This document shows positions 8,639-19,495 of a stretch of 64,000 nt of DNA, in pieces. This stretch comes from Bradyrhizobium diazoefficiens (GTDB lineage: Bacteria; Pseudomonadota; Alphaproteobacteria; Rhizobiales; Xanthobacteraceae): NCBI RefSeq assembly GCF_016612535.1, contig NZ_JAENXS010000001.1, positions 1,699,501 through 1,763,500 of the forward strand, in the 5' to 3' direction. Every line of letters starts with the position of its first letter. The first letter of the stretch is position 1. Both the position numbers and the translations under genes were made by a program. The notes under the pieces are model-generated. The model worked only from the letters and a program-made list of their open reading frames with translations, did not search any database and was not told where the DNA came from.

Positions 8639-9496
8639 TCAGTGCGCGCCGTGAGCCATGGTCTCGGCGCCGTGTCCCCAGACATAGATGCACAGGAACA
8701 GGAACAGCCAGACCACGTCCACGAAGTGCCAGTACCAGGCGGCGAATTCGAAGCCGAGGTGCTGCGTCGGCGTGAAGTGGCCGGCATAGGCCCGCGCCAG
8801 GCATACGGTCAGGAAGACCGTGCCGACCAGCACGTGGAAGCCGTGAAAGCCGGTCGCCATGAAGAAGGTCCCGCCATAGACGTTGCCGGCGAACGAGAAC
8901 GCCGCATGGCTGTACTCGAAGGCCTGCACGCAGGTGAAGGTTGCACCCAGCAGGATGGTGAGGATCAGGCCGTACTTCAGACCCTGGCGGTCGTTTTCCA
9001 GCAGCGCATGGTGCGCCCAGGTCACGGTGGTGCCGGAGGTGAGCAGGATCAGCGTGTTGAGCAGCGGCAGATGCCAGGGATCGAAGGTCTCGATGCCCTT
9101 CGGCGGCCAGACGCCGCCGAACAGGGCTTCGCGGGTCGCGTGAACGGGATCGGCCGGGAACAGCGCCGCATTGAAATAAGCCCAGAACCAGGCGACGAAG
9201 AACATCACCTCGGAGGCGATGAACAGGATCATGCCGTAGCGGTGGCTGATCTGCACGACGCGGGTGTGGTCGCCCTTGTACTGGGCTTCCTTGATCACGT
9301 CGCCCCACCAGCTCGCCATGGTGTAGAGCACGCCGATGGTACCGACCCCGAAGATGATCGGCGCGGCAGAGAGCATGTGGTGCATCCAGGTGATCGCGCC
9401 GATCGCCATGATGAAGGCCGAGATGGATCCGACCACGGGCCACGGAGAGGGATCGACCAGATGGTAGTCGTGGTGCTTGCCTTGCGCGGTAGCCAT
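8639..9496 (-). CDS. ctaE: Cytochrome c oxidase subunit III
   Basis: The 285-aa integral membrane protein has the seven-helix subunit III pattern, with the conserved HHDYHLVDPSPWP start, RYGMILFIASEVMFFVAWFWAYF and FMATGFHGFHVLVG. It stabilises the aa3 core and proton uptake. The gene stands 64 bases after ctaG. A GGAGAGAGACC Shine-Dalgarno region precedes the ATG. Confidence 0.97.
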   Translation of the reverse strand: MATAQGKHHDYHLVDPSPWPVVGSISAFIMAIGAITWMHHMLSAAPIIFGVGTIGVLYTMASWWGDVIKEAQYKGDHTRVVQISHRYGMILFIASEVMFFVAWFWAYFNAALFPADPVHATREALFGGVWPPKGIETFDPWHLPLLNTLILLTSGTTVTWAHHALLENDRQGLKYGLILTILLGATFTCVQAFEYSHAAFSFAGNVYGGTFFMATGFHGFHVLVGTVFLTVCLARAYAGHFTPTQHLGFEFAAWYWHFVDVVWLFLFLCIYVWGHGAETMAHGAH

Positions 9497-9560
9497 TTGC
9501 GGTCTCTCTCCTCAATCCCGTGCCTGTCCGGCACTTATCCCCGTATTCCAACCCTGAGCG

Positions 9561-10217
9561 TCAACCCGGCGGTTGGAGATTCCCCTTGCGTGTGTCGTCT
9601 TCACCGGATGCCAGCGGTTTCACCACCGGATCGCGCACCGGATAGAATGTGTATGACAGCGTGATCGTGTTGAGCCCGTCATTGTCGTGATCATTGACGA
9701 TCGACGGATCGACGTAGAACACCACCGGCATCTCGCGCTTCTCGCCGGGCGCCATGGTCTGCTCGGTGAAGCAGAAGCAGTTGATCTTCTGGAAATAGGA
9801 GCCGACCGTCAGCGGCGCGACGTTGTAGGCGGCCTGGCCCGACGTCGTACGCGCGGCCTGGTTGGTCACGGTGTAATAGATGGTCGTGACCTGACCGATA
9901 TTGACCTCGACCTCGTTCTGCTCCGGCGCGAACTTCCAGGGCAGGCCGGGCGCGACGTTGGAATCGAAACGCACCGAGATCTTGCGCGCGATCGGGCCGG
10001 TCGCAGGCGCGGAAGTTGCGACCTGGGTCGTGCCGTTGAAGCCGGTGGCGCGGCAGAACCAATTGTAGAACGGCACCGCCGCGTAGGAGGCGCCGACCAT
10101 CAGCGCGACCACGCCGCCGCAGATCGAGGCGACCAGCACGTCACGGCCCAAGCCCCCTGAACGGCCTTTCCTGGCCGTTCGGCTCTGATCCTGCGATATG
10201 GTCGGCTCTCGATCCAT
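9561..10217 (-). CDS. ctaG: Cytochrome c oxidase copper chaperone CtaG (Cox11)
   Basis: The 218-aa protein has one TM helix (about 28-48) and a periplasmic immunoglobulin-like domain with the copper motif CFCFTEQTM and the [17 protein letters not shown] stretch typical of Cox11. It delivers copper to the CuB site of subunit I. The gene starts just after the small membrane protein gene ending at 10224 and precedes ctaE. Confidence 0.96.
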   Translation of the reverse strand: MDREPTISQDQSRTARKGRSGGLGRDVLVASICGGVVALMVGASYAAVPFYNWFCRATGFNGTTQVATSAPATGPIARKISVRFDSNVAPGLPWKFAPEQNEVEVNIGQVTTIYYTVTNQAARTTSGQAAYNVAPLTVGSYFQKINCFCFTEQTMAPGEKREMPVVFYVDPSIVNDHDNDGLNTITLSYTFYPVRDPVVKPLASGEDDTRKGNLQPPG

Positions 10218-10223
10218 CTCTTC

Positions 10224-10388
10224 CTACATCGGCCGGACTAGGACAGCCGGTCCCTTGACCATGGTGACGGCGAAAAACAGCACGACGAGAACACCGAGCG
10301 CGAGCGCGATTGCGATCGAGCGCCGACGGCGGCTCTTCTGCTGCGCCTCGGTGAGGACGATTCCATCTGGCTCGGGTTTGTCAGCCAT
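10224..10388 (-). CDS. Small single-span membrane protein of the cox operon
   Basis: The 54-aa product starts MADKPEPDGIVLTEAQQKSR, has four consecutive arginines and one TM helix (SIAIALALGVLVVLFFAVTMV). It is seven bases after ctaB and six before ctaG, so it is clearly within the operon. Small proteins in this place are called CoxF in some rhizobial annotations; I infer that equivalence from position and topology. The positive-inside rule puts the N-terminus in the cytoplasm. Confidence 0.85.
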   Translation of the reverse strand: MADKPEPDGIVLTEAQQKSRRRRSIAIALALGVLVVLFFAVTMVKGPAVLVRPM

Positions 10389-10395
10389 GTCGTGA

Positions 10396-11340
10396 TCATG
10401 CGCCCCCGACCATCGGAGCAAGCGCGCGGTACACGACCTCGGCCAGCAGGGTCGCAAACAGCGCAAACAGGTAAAAGATGGAGAACGCGAACAGCTTTCG
10501 CGTCGCGCGCAGCGATTGGCTGCGTTCGCGGCGGAAATAGACGTTGATAGCTAGCACCAGCATGCCGGCACCGAGCACCAGCGAGGTGACGCCGTAGACG
10601 GCGTCGAAATAGCCGAGCGCCCAGGGCGCGGCAGCCACCGCGATCAGCACGACGGTGTAGAGCAGAATCTGAAGACGGGTTGCGTCGGGACCGGCGACGT
10701 TGGGCAGCATCGGGATGCCGGCGCGCGCGTAATCGTCGGAGCGGAACAGTGCCAGCGCCCAGAAGTGCGGCGGCGTCCAGAAGAAGATGATGGCGAACAG
10801 CAGCAGCGGCTCGACGTCGACCGTGCCGGTGACGGAAGCCCAGGCCACCACCGGCGGCAGCGCGCCGGCAGCACCGCCGATCACGATGTTCTGCGCGGTC
10901 CAGCGCTTCAGGCCCATCGTGTAGATCACGACGTAGAAGAAGATGGTGAAGGCGAGCAGCGCGCCCGCGATCCAGTTGACGAGGATGCCGAGCGTCATCA
11001 CCGCGAAGAAGGCGAGCGTCATGCCGAACGCCATCGCCTCGGGCCGGGTGATGCGGCCGCGTGGAATCGGGCGGTTCGCGGTGCGCGACATCTTGGCGTC
11101 GATGTCCCCCTCGAGTGCCATGTTGAGCGCGCCGGAAGCGCCGGCGCCGACGGCGATGCAGAGCAGCGAGGTGATCGCAAGCACGGGGTGGAAGTGCCCC
11201 GGCGCCATCGCCATTCCGACCACCGCGGTGAAGATCACGAGCGACATCACCCGCGGCTTGAGCAGCGCGATGTAATCGCCGACCTCCGCTTCGGAGATGC
11301 GGGGATTGATGTTGATGGCATTCTGATCGAGGACGGACAC
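10396..11340 (-). CDS. ctaB: Protoheme IX farnesyltransferase (heme O synthase)
   Basis: The 314-aa UbiA-family protein makes heme O from heme B and farnesyl diphosphate, the first step to heme A. The two prenyltransferase aspartate-rich motifs are visible: [19 protein letters not shown] and YFDAVYGV. Multiple TM helices are present. The GTG at 11340 (MSVLDQNAI) was chosen because ISEAEVGDY follows at the usual distance; a TTG at 11349 would add three residues. Confidence 0.95.
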   Translation of the reverse strand: MSVLDQNAININPRISEAEVGDYIALLKPRVMSLVIFTAVVGMAMAPGHFHPVLAITSLLCIAVGAGASGALNMALEGDIDAKMSRTANRPIPRGRITRPEAMAFGMTLAFFAVMTLGILVNWIAGALLAFTIFFYVVIYTMGLKRWTAQNIVIGGAAGALPPVVAWASVTGTVDVEPLLLFAIIFFWTPPHFWALALFRSDDYARAGIPMLPNVAGPDATRLQILLYTVVLIAVAAAPWALGYFDAVYGVTSLVLGAGMLVLAINVYFRRERSQSLRATRKLFAFSIFYLFALFATLLAEVVYRALAPMVGGA

Positions 11341-11366
11341 TAAATTCAACTCGCTTCGTTATAGAG

Positions 11367-11393
11367 CTGCGGCGCCCGTCTCGGGCGCCGCAG
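11367..11393 (-). terminator. Intra-operon stem-loop between ctaD and ctaB
   Basis: A perfect 12-bp stem (CTGCGGCGCCCG / CGGGCGCCGCAG) with a TCT loop lies ten bases past the ctaD stop. It has no T run on the minus strand. It probably stabilises or processes the ctaCD message and sets subunit-to-assembly-factor ratios. Confidence 0.6.
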
Positions 11394-11402
11394 GCGTTTT
11401 GA

Positions 11403-13097
<1,695 letters not shown>

Positions 13098-13116
13098 TCA
13101 AACCGTTACCCGACGC

Positions 13117-13971
13117 CTACTGCGTCGGGCCGGCCGCGGAGGCGAAAGTGCTGGTGCCGCCGCTTGCATATTTCTTCTTCGCCGTTTCGACCCAGGAGGC
13201 GAACTCCTGATCGTTCACCACGCGAATCGCGATCGGCATGAAGGCGTGGTCCTTGCCGCAGAGCTCCGAGCACTGGCCGTAGAACATGCCGGTCTTCGTC
13301 GCCTTGAACCAGGTCTCGTTCAGCCGCCCCGGAATGGCGTCGATCTTGACGCCGAAAGCCGGCAGCGCGAAGGCGTGGATGACGTCGGCGCCGGTGACCT
13401 GGACGCGAATCACCTTGTTGACCGGCACGACCATCTCGTTGTCGACGCCGAGCAGCCGGGGCTGCTTGTCCTGGGCCAACAGCGAGTCGAACTCGAACTT
13501 GCCGTTGTCCGGATAGGCGTAAGACCAGTACCACTGCTTGCCAGTCGCCTTGATGGTCAGATCCGCCTTCGGCACGTCGAGCTCGAGGAACAGCAGGCGG
13601 AACGACGGCACCGCGATGCCGACCAGGATCAGCACCGGAACCAGCGTCCAGGCCACCTCGATCAGCGTGTTGTGGGTGGTCCGCGACGGCACCGGATTGG
13701 CCCTCGCGTTGAACTTCACGACCACGGCCACGAGCAGCGCCAGCACGAACAGCGTGATCACGATAATGAGCACGGACAAGAAATTGTGGAACCAGACGAT
13801 ATTGTCCATCACCGGAGACCCGGAGGCCTGAAGGTGCCACTCCCACGGCTGCGGCTGCCCGAGCTCGGCGAACGCCGCGCCGCCCGTCGCCAGCGTGATG
13901 CCAGCCGCCACCAAGGCGATGGTGGCCATTCCCAGCAAATGCCGGCCCACCCGACCCATCGACATCCTCAT
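13117..13971 (-). CDS. ctaC: Cytochrome c oxidase subunit II
   Basis: The 284-aa protein has a signal peptide (residues 1-35, ending FAE), two TM hairpin helices (about 60-85 and 105-125) and a cupredoxin domain with the CuA site CSELCGKDHAFMP and the electron-entry motif KQWYWSYAY. It accepts electrons from cytochrome c. It is the first gene of the cox operon, so the promoter should lie in 13972-14418. Confidence 0.97.
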   Translation of the reverse strand: MRMSMGRVGRHLLGMATIALVAAGITLATGGAAFAELGQPQPWEWHLQASGSPVMDNIVWFHNFLSVLIIVITLFVLALLVAVVVKFNARANPVPSRTTHNTLIEVAWTLVPVLILVGIAVPSFRLLFLELDVPKADLTIKATGKQWYWSYAYPDNGKFEFDSLLAQDKQPRLLGVDNEMVVPVNKVIRVQVTGADVIHAFALPAFGVKIDAIPGRLNETWFKATKTGMFYGQCSELCGKDHAFMPIAIRVVNDQEFASWVETAKKKYASGGTSTFASAAGPTQ

Positions 13972-14418
13972 GCCGTTCGCGCTCCCCTTACGAAATCACC
14001 CCAGGTGCATTCCCCTATTTCCGGGAAATGCTTATTCGACCCGCCCGTCCAACGAAACGCCGCTCAAGAATACCTCTAAGAGGAATTGGGCCAGATCGCT
14101 CAAACGCCGAAATCAAGCCTCTCAAACCATAATTCTTGATCTATCGCAATGCAGTCTTGGGCTTGGTCTGCCTCCCATCACCCGCAAGATATTTCCCAGC
14201 AACATCAGACAAAAATACCGTTTCCCGGGATGCCGCGGCTTGACAGCGGAATTGCCCGCGTTAGGCACTGGCGGACAATCGCGCAGGAACTTGATTCGTG
14301 TCGGCGATGGCGAGCCAAGGCGGCGCGGGATTTGCTTGGGAATTGCCTTCAAGCCGCCGTCATTCCCGTATCAGTCCACCAGCGCGAGCGACCCAGGCGA
14401 GCAAAGGGACCGACCCCG
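13972..14418. other. Divergent intergenic region between ctaC and the IalB-like gene
   Basis: This stretch of about 450 bases has lower GC and no convincing gene. It must hold the cox operon promoter on the minus strand and probably the ialB promoter on the plus strand. A FixK-like 14-mer is present at 14136-14149. No other structure is evident. Confidence 0.55.
14136..14149. promoter_or_regulatory. Possible FixK/FNR-type box
   Basis: TTGATCTATCGCAA fits the rhizobial FixK2 pattern TTG(A/C)-N6-(T/G)CAA. It lies about 165 bases upstream of ctaC and 270 upstream of the IalB-like start. One short match in 450 bases could be chance. Confidence 0.3.
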
Positions 14419-14964
14419 ATGGGGCTTTCGAGATGCATGGCGAGGCCGGATGACGGCATCAAGGCGCTGATCGGCCTCCTGGCCGCCGCCCTTTTCCTTG
14501 CCATGTTCGTGTTCTTGCCCGGCGCCGCCCATGCGCAGGGCGCGGTGCGCTCCGTCCATGGCGACTGGCAGATTCGCTGCGATACCCCGCCCGGCGCCCA
14601 GGCCGAGCAATGCGCCCTGATCCAGAGCGTCGTGGCAGAGGACCGCTCCAACGCCGGCCTCACGGTCATCGTACTGAAGACCGCCGACCAGAAGAGCCGC
14701 CTGATGCGCGTGGTCGCCCCCCTCGGCGTGCTGCTGCCCTCCGGCCTCGGGCTGAAGCTCGACAACCAGGATGTCGGCCGCGCCGGTTTCGTCCGCTGCC
14801 TGCCCAACGGCTGCGTCGCCGAGGTCGTTATGGACGACAAGCTGCTCGGCCAGCTCCGCAGCGCCAAGACCGCGACCTTCATCATCTTCGAGACGCCGGA
14901 AGAAGGCATCGGCTTCCCGCTCAGCCTGAACGGGCTCGGCGAGGGATATGACAAGCTGCCGTAG
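14419..14964 (+). CDS. Invasion-associated locus B (IalB)-like periplasmic protein
   Basis: The 181-aa protein has a signal peptide (ALIGLLAAALFLAMFVFLPGAAHAQ) and the IalB fold core: VHGDWQIRCDTPPGAQAEQC, VVAPLGVLLPSGLGL and a second disulfide pair in RCLPNGCVAEV. The family is found in many alphaproteobacteria, including non-pathogens, and its biochemical role is unknown. The ATG at 14419 was chosen because it places the signal peptide near the N-terminus; the frame stays open for 90 more codons upstream, but these look like shadow coding. Confidence 0.88.
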   Translation: MGLSRCMARPDDGIKALIGLLAAALFLAMFVFLPGAAHAQGAVRSVHGDWQIRCDTPPGAQAEQCALIQSVVAEDRSNAGLTVIVLKTADQKSRLMRVVAPLGVLLPSGLGLKLDNQDVGRAGFVRCLPNGCVAEVVMDDKLLGQLRSAKTATFIIFETPEEGIGFPLSLNGLGEGYDKLP

Positions 14965-14977
14965 GGCGACGGCCGAC

Positions 14978-15310
14978 CTAGTAGATCTCGAGACAAGCTG
15001 CTGCGGCGGCGTCCTGAAACGATCGGATCGTCTCGGCTTGACGTCGCAGCAACTCTGCAATGGCCGACATCGTCTGATTACCGGCTCGCAGCCAAATCAC
15101 CTTGGGCGGAGCCCCCAATAAGCCGGCAAGATCGGCGAAGTCGACATCCTGCGTTACGATGCAAAAGCCATTTGCCTTGGCAAAATCCCAAAGCGCGCGA
15201 TCCGCGCCTTCGGATAGGCCAAGCAGTCGGACATGGCTGGAGTCTGGAAAGAGGTCGGCAATCATCTGGCAGAGCTTGAAGCTGAGATTCTGATCAAACA
15301 GAAGCTTCAT
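14978..15310 (-). CDS. DUF5615 PIN-like toxin
   Basis: The 110-aa protein begins MKLLFDQNLSFKL, the DUF5615 PIN-like signature with the first acidic residue, and has QDVDFADL with further acidic residues. PIN-like folds are metal-dependent nucleases and this type is paired with DUF433 antitoxins. The gene overlaps the upstream DUF433 gene by 4 bp (ATGA), the usual order for such pairs. Confidence 0.88.
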   Translation of the reverse strand: MKLLFDQNLSFKLCQMIADLFPDSSHVRLLGLSEGADRALWDFAKANGFCIVTQDVDFADLAGLLGAPPKVIWLRAGNQTMSAIAELLRRQAETIRSFQDAAAAACLEIY

Positions 15311-15531
15311 ATCGGCGCAGTGACCAGCCGCCTCTCGCGGTCAGCCGCATAAGCCAAACACGCCCGGATATCGTCCTCGGTCAGCTCAGGGAAATCATCG
15401 AGGATTTGGGCATGGCTCTGCCCCGCAGCCAACCAGCCGAGCACGTCCGCCACGGCGATTCGCATATGGCGAATGCACGGTCGGCCTCCGCGCTTGCCGG
15501 GCTCGATGGAGATGATGTCCCGATAGTCCAT
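15307..15531 (-). CDS. DUF433 antitoxin
   Basis: The 74-aa protein has the DUF433 core: ISIEPGKRGGRPCIRHMRIAVADVL, a winged HTH-like fold, then a helix pair (DDFPELTEDDIRACLAYAADRE). It should bind DNA and neutralise the overlapping DUF5615 partner. It is the first gene of the two-gene unit. AGCTATGGACTATCG starts the frame; no strong SD is seen. Confidence 0.88.
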   Translation of the reverse strand: MDYRDIISIEPGKRGGRPCIRHMRIAVADVLGWLAAGQSHAQILDDFPELTEDDIRACLAYAADRERRLVTAPI

Positions 15532-15590
15532 AGCTTAAACCATAGCATTAATCGGAGGGCAGCACCATCGGTGTCCCCCTCGACAGCTCT

Positions 15591-15887
15591 TCACGCCCTG
15601 TCGACGCGAAAGAGGTCCATGTCGCACCAGGTGCAGCGGAAGATGCGGCCGCTTCCCTGGACGGGCATGCTGGCGGCCTTCTGCCGGCATGTCGCGCAGA
15701 CAACGCCATCCGTCGTGGCGCAGCCGGGGTGAGCTGCAAGATAGTCGTCACGCGAGGGATAAGAGCTCCAGAACAGGCGGTAGATGATCTGATTGAGGAG
15801 CAGGACCGAAGCCAGCACAGCAAAGCCAATGATGAGGCCTTGATACCGGTCAATGAAATCGACCAGCGGCAGGATGAGCTTCCACAT
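15591..15887 (-). CDS. Membrane protein with C-terminal zinc-ribbon-like domain
   Basis: The 98-aa product has one strong TM segment (residues about 14-34, LIIGFAVLASVLLLNQIIY), then CATTDGVVCATC and CTWC, which give two Cys pairs able to bind one zinc. The reading frame is open upstream to 16160, but the ATG at 15887 puts the TM helix near the N-terminus. I do not recognise the family. It is alone on the minus strand between the toxin-antitoxin pair and tldD. Confidence 0.6.
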   Translation of the reverse strand: MWKLILPLVDFIDRYQGLIIGFAVLASVLLLNQIIYRLFWSSYPSRDDYLAAHPGCATTDGVVCATCRQKAASMPVQGSGRIFRCTWCDMDLFRVDRA

Positions 15888-16141
15888 GCGTCGCGTCTCG
15901 CAGACCGCCGGAGCAGGCACGCCCACGATATACCTGGGACTCTTCAAGATCGGCTTAAGGTGATCGTTTGAAATTGATCCGCGGCGGTCCGAAGCCGTCG
16001 TCGCCCGGAGGCTTTCGGGATGAATATCCGATATCGCAATGATTTCAATCATGTCGTTTCGGTAATGTGACGGTCCGCCCTCTCGCCGAACGGCCGGGAA
16101 GCCGTTATCTTGCCGAACATGTCTCCGACAATGGGTGATCG

Positions 16142-17569
16142 ATGACCAACCCTGCAACAACCTCCCTGCTCGACCGCGCCAATCTCGACCGCGACCAGGT
16201 TCGCCACGAGGTCGCGCGCGGGCTTGCCGGCGCCGACGACGGCGAATTGTTCCTGGAATACAGCCAGACCGAAGCGCTGATGTTCGACAATGGGCGGCTG
16301 AAGCAGGCGACCTACGACACCTCTCAGGGTTTTGGGCTTCGCGCCGTCAAGGACGATGCGGTCGGCTACGCGCATTCCTCCGACGTATCGCTGCCGGCGC
16401 TGATTCGCGCCGCCGATGCGGTCGCCGCCGTCCGCGGCGGCTATTCCGGAAGCTTTGCGGCTCCGCCCCCGCGCACGAATGTGCGGCTCTATGGCGACGA
16501 CAATCCGCTGGATGCCCCGGGCTTCGAGACCAAAGTCAAACTGCTCGCCGAGATCGACGCTTATCTGCGCGACAAGGACCCGCGGGTACGGCAGGTCAGT
16601 GTCAGCCTCGGCGCGACCTGGCAGGTCGTCGAGATCCTGCGGCCCGACGGCGAAAGCTATCGCGACATCCGCCCGCTGGTGCGCGTCAACGTCTCGGTCG
16701 TCGCTGGACAGGGCGATCGCCAGGAGAGCGGCAGCAAGGGTTATGGCGGCCGTGCCGGCTATGCCGAATTCATCCAAAGCAAGAACTGGCGCGATGCCGC
16801 CGACGGTGCGCTGCGCGAGGCCCTGGTCAATCTGGAGTCGATTCCCGCCCCCGCCGGCGAGATGGACGTCGTGTTGGGGGCCGGCTGGCCCGGCGTGATG
16901 CTGCATGAAGCGGTCGGCCATGGTCTGGAAGGCGATTTCAACCGCAAGAAAACGTCAGCGTTTGCCGGCCTGATGGGTCAGCAGGTCGCAGCCAAGGGCG
17001 TCACCGTGGTCGACGACGGCACCATTGCCTCGCGCCGCGGCTCGCTCTCGATTGACGACGAGGGCACGCCGACCAACCGCACCGTGCTGATCGAGGACGG
17101 CATTCTGGTCGGCTACATGCAAGACCGCCAGAACGCGCGCCTGATGAACATGAAGCCGACCGGCAACGGCCGCCGCCAGGGCTATGCCCATGTGCCGATG
17201 CCGCGCATGACCAATACCTACATGCTCGCGGGCGACCGCGAGCAGGCCGAGATGATCGCCTCGGTGAAGAACGGCGTCTTGGCCGCGAATTTCGGCGGCG
17301 GACAGGTCGACATCACCTCGGGCAAGTACGTGTTCCAGTGCACCGAGGCCTACAAGATCGAGAACGGCAAGTTAGGCGCGCCCTTGAAGGGCGCCATGCT
17401 GATCGGCAACGGGCCGACCGACCTGCACCGCATTCGCATGATCGGCAACGACCTCGCGCTCGATACCGGGATCGGCACCTGCGGCAAGAACGGCCAGGGC
17501 GTGCCGGTCGGCGTCGGCCAGCCGTCGCTTCTGATGGAACGCATTACTGTGGGTGGAACGGGCGCATGA
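16142..17569 (+). CDS. tldD: Metalloprotease TldD
   Basis: The 475-aa protein is full length for TldD. The zinc motif HEAVGHGLEGD begins at residue 255 (HExxxH), and the C-terminal half has the conserved GGQVDITSGKYVF and GNDLALDTGIGTCGKNGQ stretches. TldD with TldE degrades unfolded peptides and matures some peptide products; a TldE partner is not in the window. The stop overlaps the lepB start by 4 bp. Confidence 0.95.
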   Translation: MTNPATTSLLDRANLDRDQVRHEVARGLAGADDGELFLEYSQTEALMFDNGRLKQATYDTSQGFGLRAVKDDAVGYAHSSDVSLPALIRAADAVAAVRGGYSGSFAAPPPRTNVRLYGDDNPLDAPGFETKVKLLAEIDAYLRDKDPRVRQVSVSLGATWQVVEILRPDGESYRDIRPLVRVNVSVVAGQGDRQESGSKGYGGRAGYAEFIQSKNWRDAADGALREALVNLESIPAPAGEMDVVLGAGWPGVMLHEAVGHGLEGDFNRKKTSAFAGLMGQQVAAKGVTVVDDGTIASRRGSLSIDDEGTPTNRTVLIEDGILVGYMQDRQNARLMNMKPTGNGRRQGYAHVPMPRMTNTYMLAGDREQAEMIASVKNGVLAANFGGGQVDITSGKYVFQCTEAYKIENGKLGAPLKGAMLIGNGPTDLHRIRMIGNDLALDTGIGTCGKNGQGVPVGVGQPSLLMERITVGGTGA

Positions 17570-18342
17570 GCGTGGAAAAAGGAACTGTCACCGCCAAGCG
17601 AAAGAGCAGCGGCTGGGCCGGCCAGCTCGTGCAGCTCGCCGGCATCGTCGCCGCCGTCTTCATCGCCAAGGGCGCGCTTGCCGAGCCGTTCTACGTGCCG
17701 TCGGGCTCGATGGAGCCGACGCTGTTGATCGGCGATGCCCTGCTCGCCTCGAAATTCCCCTATGGCTACGGCACCTCGTCGCTGCCCATCCAGATCAACC
17801 TGCCGGAAACAGGCCGCGTCTTCGCGGAGACGCCAAAGGCAGGCGATGTCGTGGTGTTCCGCTGGCCCGGCGATCGCTCGCAGGCCTGGGTCAAGCGCGT
17901 CGTCGGCCTTCCCGGCGACCGCATCCAGATGCGGCAGGGTCAGCTCTTCATCAACGACCGTCCCGCCGAACTGAAGCCCGACGGCGTTGGTGCCGCCGAG
18001 GACGACAATGGCGGCAGCGAGCCCGCCTACCGCTACGTCGAGACGCTGCCGAACGGCGTCTCGCACCTGATCTTCAAGATGCGCGACAATGGCCCGCTCG
18101 ACAACACGCCGGAAGTGACGGTACCCGCCGGCCACCTGTTCGTGCTCGGCGATAACAGAGACAATTCGGCGGACAGCCGCGTGCCGTTGCGCTCCGGCGG
18201 CGTCGGCCTGCTGCCGGTCGACAATCTGGTCGGCCGTGCGGACGCCGTGCTCGGCTCCTGGGATCTCGGCATGCGCGGTCAGCCGGTGTGGACCTGGCTC
18301 TCCGGCTTCCGGCTGGCGCGGTTCTTCACCGCCGTGCATTGA
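17566..18342 (+). CDS. lepB: Signal peptidase I
   Basis: The 258-aa protein has one N-terminal TM helix (about 20-38), catalytic Ser48 in VPSGSMEPTL and catalytic Lys110 in WVKRVVGLPGDRI, followed by the conserved LGDNRDNSADSR box. It cleaves signal peptides on the periplasmic face. The start ATG is within the tldD stop (ATGA overlap). A single TM helix is shorter than the E. coli two-helix form and is common in alphaproteobacteria. It may be one of several lepB copies. Confidence 0.94.
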   Translation: MSVEKGTVTAKRKSSGWAGQLVQLAGIVAAVFIAKGALAEPFYVPSGSMEPTLLIGDALLASKFPYGYGTSSLPIQINLPETGRVFAETPKAGDVVVFRWPGDRSQAWVKRVVGLPGDRIQMRQGQLFINDRPAELKPDGVGAAEDDNGGSEPAYRYVETLPNGVSHLIFKMRDNGPLDNTPEVTVPAGHLFVLGDNRDNSADSRVPLRSGGVGLLPVDNLVGRADAVLGSWDLGMRGQPVWTWLSGFRLARFFTAVH

Positions 18343-18351
18343 GCCGGTCTC

Positions 18352-18690
18352 ATGACCTTCGACGACGTCAGAAAATTTGCGCTGACGTGGCCGGAGGTCG
18401 AGGACGGCACCTCCTACGGCACGCCCGCTCTGAAGGTGCGCAAGAAGATGCTGGCGCGCCTGAGAGAGGATGGCGACAGCCTGGTGATGCCAGATGTGCC
18501 GATCGACGAGCGCGCGATGCTGGTCGAGAGCCAGCCGAAGATTTTCCATTTCACCGATCATTACGCCGACCATCCGATCGTGCTGATCCGCCTGTCCAAG
18601 GCGAAACGCGCGATCGTCGAGCCGTTCCTGCGACGGCGCTGGAGTGTGCTCGCATCGAAAGCGGCCCGCGCAAAGCATGATGCGGAGTGA
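18352..18690 (+). CDS. MmcQ/YjbR family protein
   Basis: The 112-aa protein has the YjbR pattern: TFDDVRKFALTWPEVEDGTSYGTPALKVRKKML and a C-terminal KAKRAIVEPFLRRRWSVLASK. The fold resembles a DNA-binding or regulatory domain; a precise function is not known. It follows lepB by nine bases and is probably its cotranscribed neighbour. A family A repeat begins five bases after the stop. Confidence 0.88.
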   Translation: MTFDDVRKFALTWPEVEDGTSYGTPALKVRKKMLARLREDGDSLVMPDVPIDERAMLVESQPKIFHFTDHYADHPIVLIRLSKAKRAIVEPFLRRRWSVLASKAARAKHDAE

Positions 18691-18695
18691 GATGT

Positions 18696-18783
18696 GTAGG
18701 GTGGGTTAGCAAAGCGTAACCCACCACTTTGATCTCCGCGGCGACAGAAGCGGCGGATTACGCCTTCGGCTAATCCACCCTAC
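18696..18783. repeat. Palindromic element family A, copy 1
   Basis: The ends are GTAGGGTGGGTTAGC and an imperfect inverse (GCTAATCCACCCTAC). The inside carries AAAGCGTAACCCACC and GGATTACGCC arms. It lies between convergent stops (yjbR at 18690, PAN gene at 18805). The same ends occur at 24566, 36616 and 49905. Confidence 0.9.
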
Positions 18784-18804
18784 GCGTCCGGCGTACGGCG
18801 AACC

Positions 18805-19383
18805 CTACCGCACCACTCCCGACGTGAAGCCGGCCTTCCGCCGCGGCGGCTTGATGTCCTTTTTCAGGAAGCAGCGCGCCCCGCGGCCCGTGTAGCCGGG
18901 ACGGGCGTAGGTGAAAGCGCGGCACTTGTTGTCGGCGGTACAGGCCGCCTTGCAGGCGTCCTCGCTCTCGCCGTCCTTGAGCTCGAAACTGCGCAAATCG
19001 CCGCCGGGACGATCGATCGAGGTCTCGACGCCCTCGATGCGCGGCTCGATCACGCCGGCGCCGCGCACGCCGGAGATACAGCAACTGCCTGGCACCCGCG
19101 GCGGCACGGTATTCTTGAGCCAGCACACCGCCGCGGCGCCGTCGATGTCGGGATAGCTGAAGCTCCACGAGCGGCAGCGGCGATCGCGCTCGCAGAGCAG
19201 CGCACAATCCGCGGGATCACCCGATGTGACCGGCGTGTTGAAATAATCGCCGCCGGGCCGGTCGAACGCCGTCTGGGCACGTGCAGGCCCGCTCGCAAAC
19301 ACGAGCGAAAGCAACGTAACGCAGGCCACGACGCTTGCCGAGACCTTTGCCATGACGGCCCCAGGCAGGCGGCCCTTCCCCAT
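18805..19383 (-). CDS. Secreted PAN/Apple-domain protein
   Basis: The 192-aa protein has a signal peptide (VVACVTLLSLVFASGPARAQ) and two PAN-like domains, each with a DRPGGD start and a cysteine set (CALLCERDRRCRSWSF; CKAACTADNKCRAFTY). PAN domains bind proteins or carbohydrates, so an extracytoplasmic binding role is likely. The internal repeat indicates duplication of one domain. The start may be the ATG at 19383 or the one at 19353 (MAKVSAS), which gives a more typical signal peptide. Confidence 0.85.
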   Translation of the reverse strand: MGKGRLPGAVMAKVSASVVACVTLLSLVFASGPARAQTAFDRPGGDYFNTPVTSGDPADCALLCERDRRCRSWSFSYPDIDGAAAVCWLKNTVPPRVPGSCCISGVRGAGVIEPRIEGVETSIDRPGGDLRSFELKDGESEDACKAACTADNKCRAFTYARPGYTGRGARCFLKKDIKPPRRKAGFTSGVVR

Positions 19384-19495
19384 CGGAACAGCTTTCGAGT
19401 TTATTGACGGCGCTCAGGTTTTTCAGCTGGTCATTTGATCGCCGCAAACCTGTATGGGCGATGAACGGCCTAAATCCTGATCGTGGTCCAATGAA

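Noticed and set aside
14149..14418. N-terminal extension of the IalB-like protein
   Set aside because: The extension would bury the signal peptide 100 residues inside the protein, and its composition is unlike the rest.
17350..18678. Open frame of 442 codons on the minus strand
   Set aside because: It crosses lepB and yjbR in antisense; both sense genes have clear family motifs.
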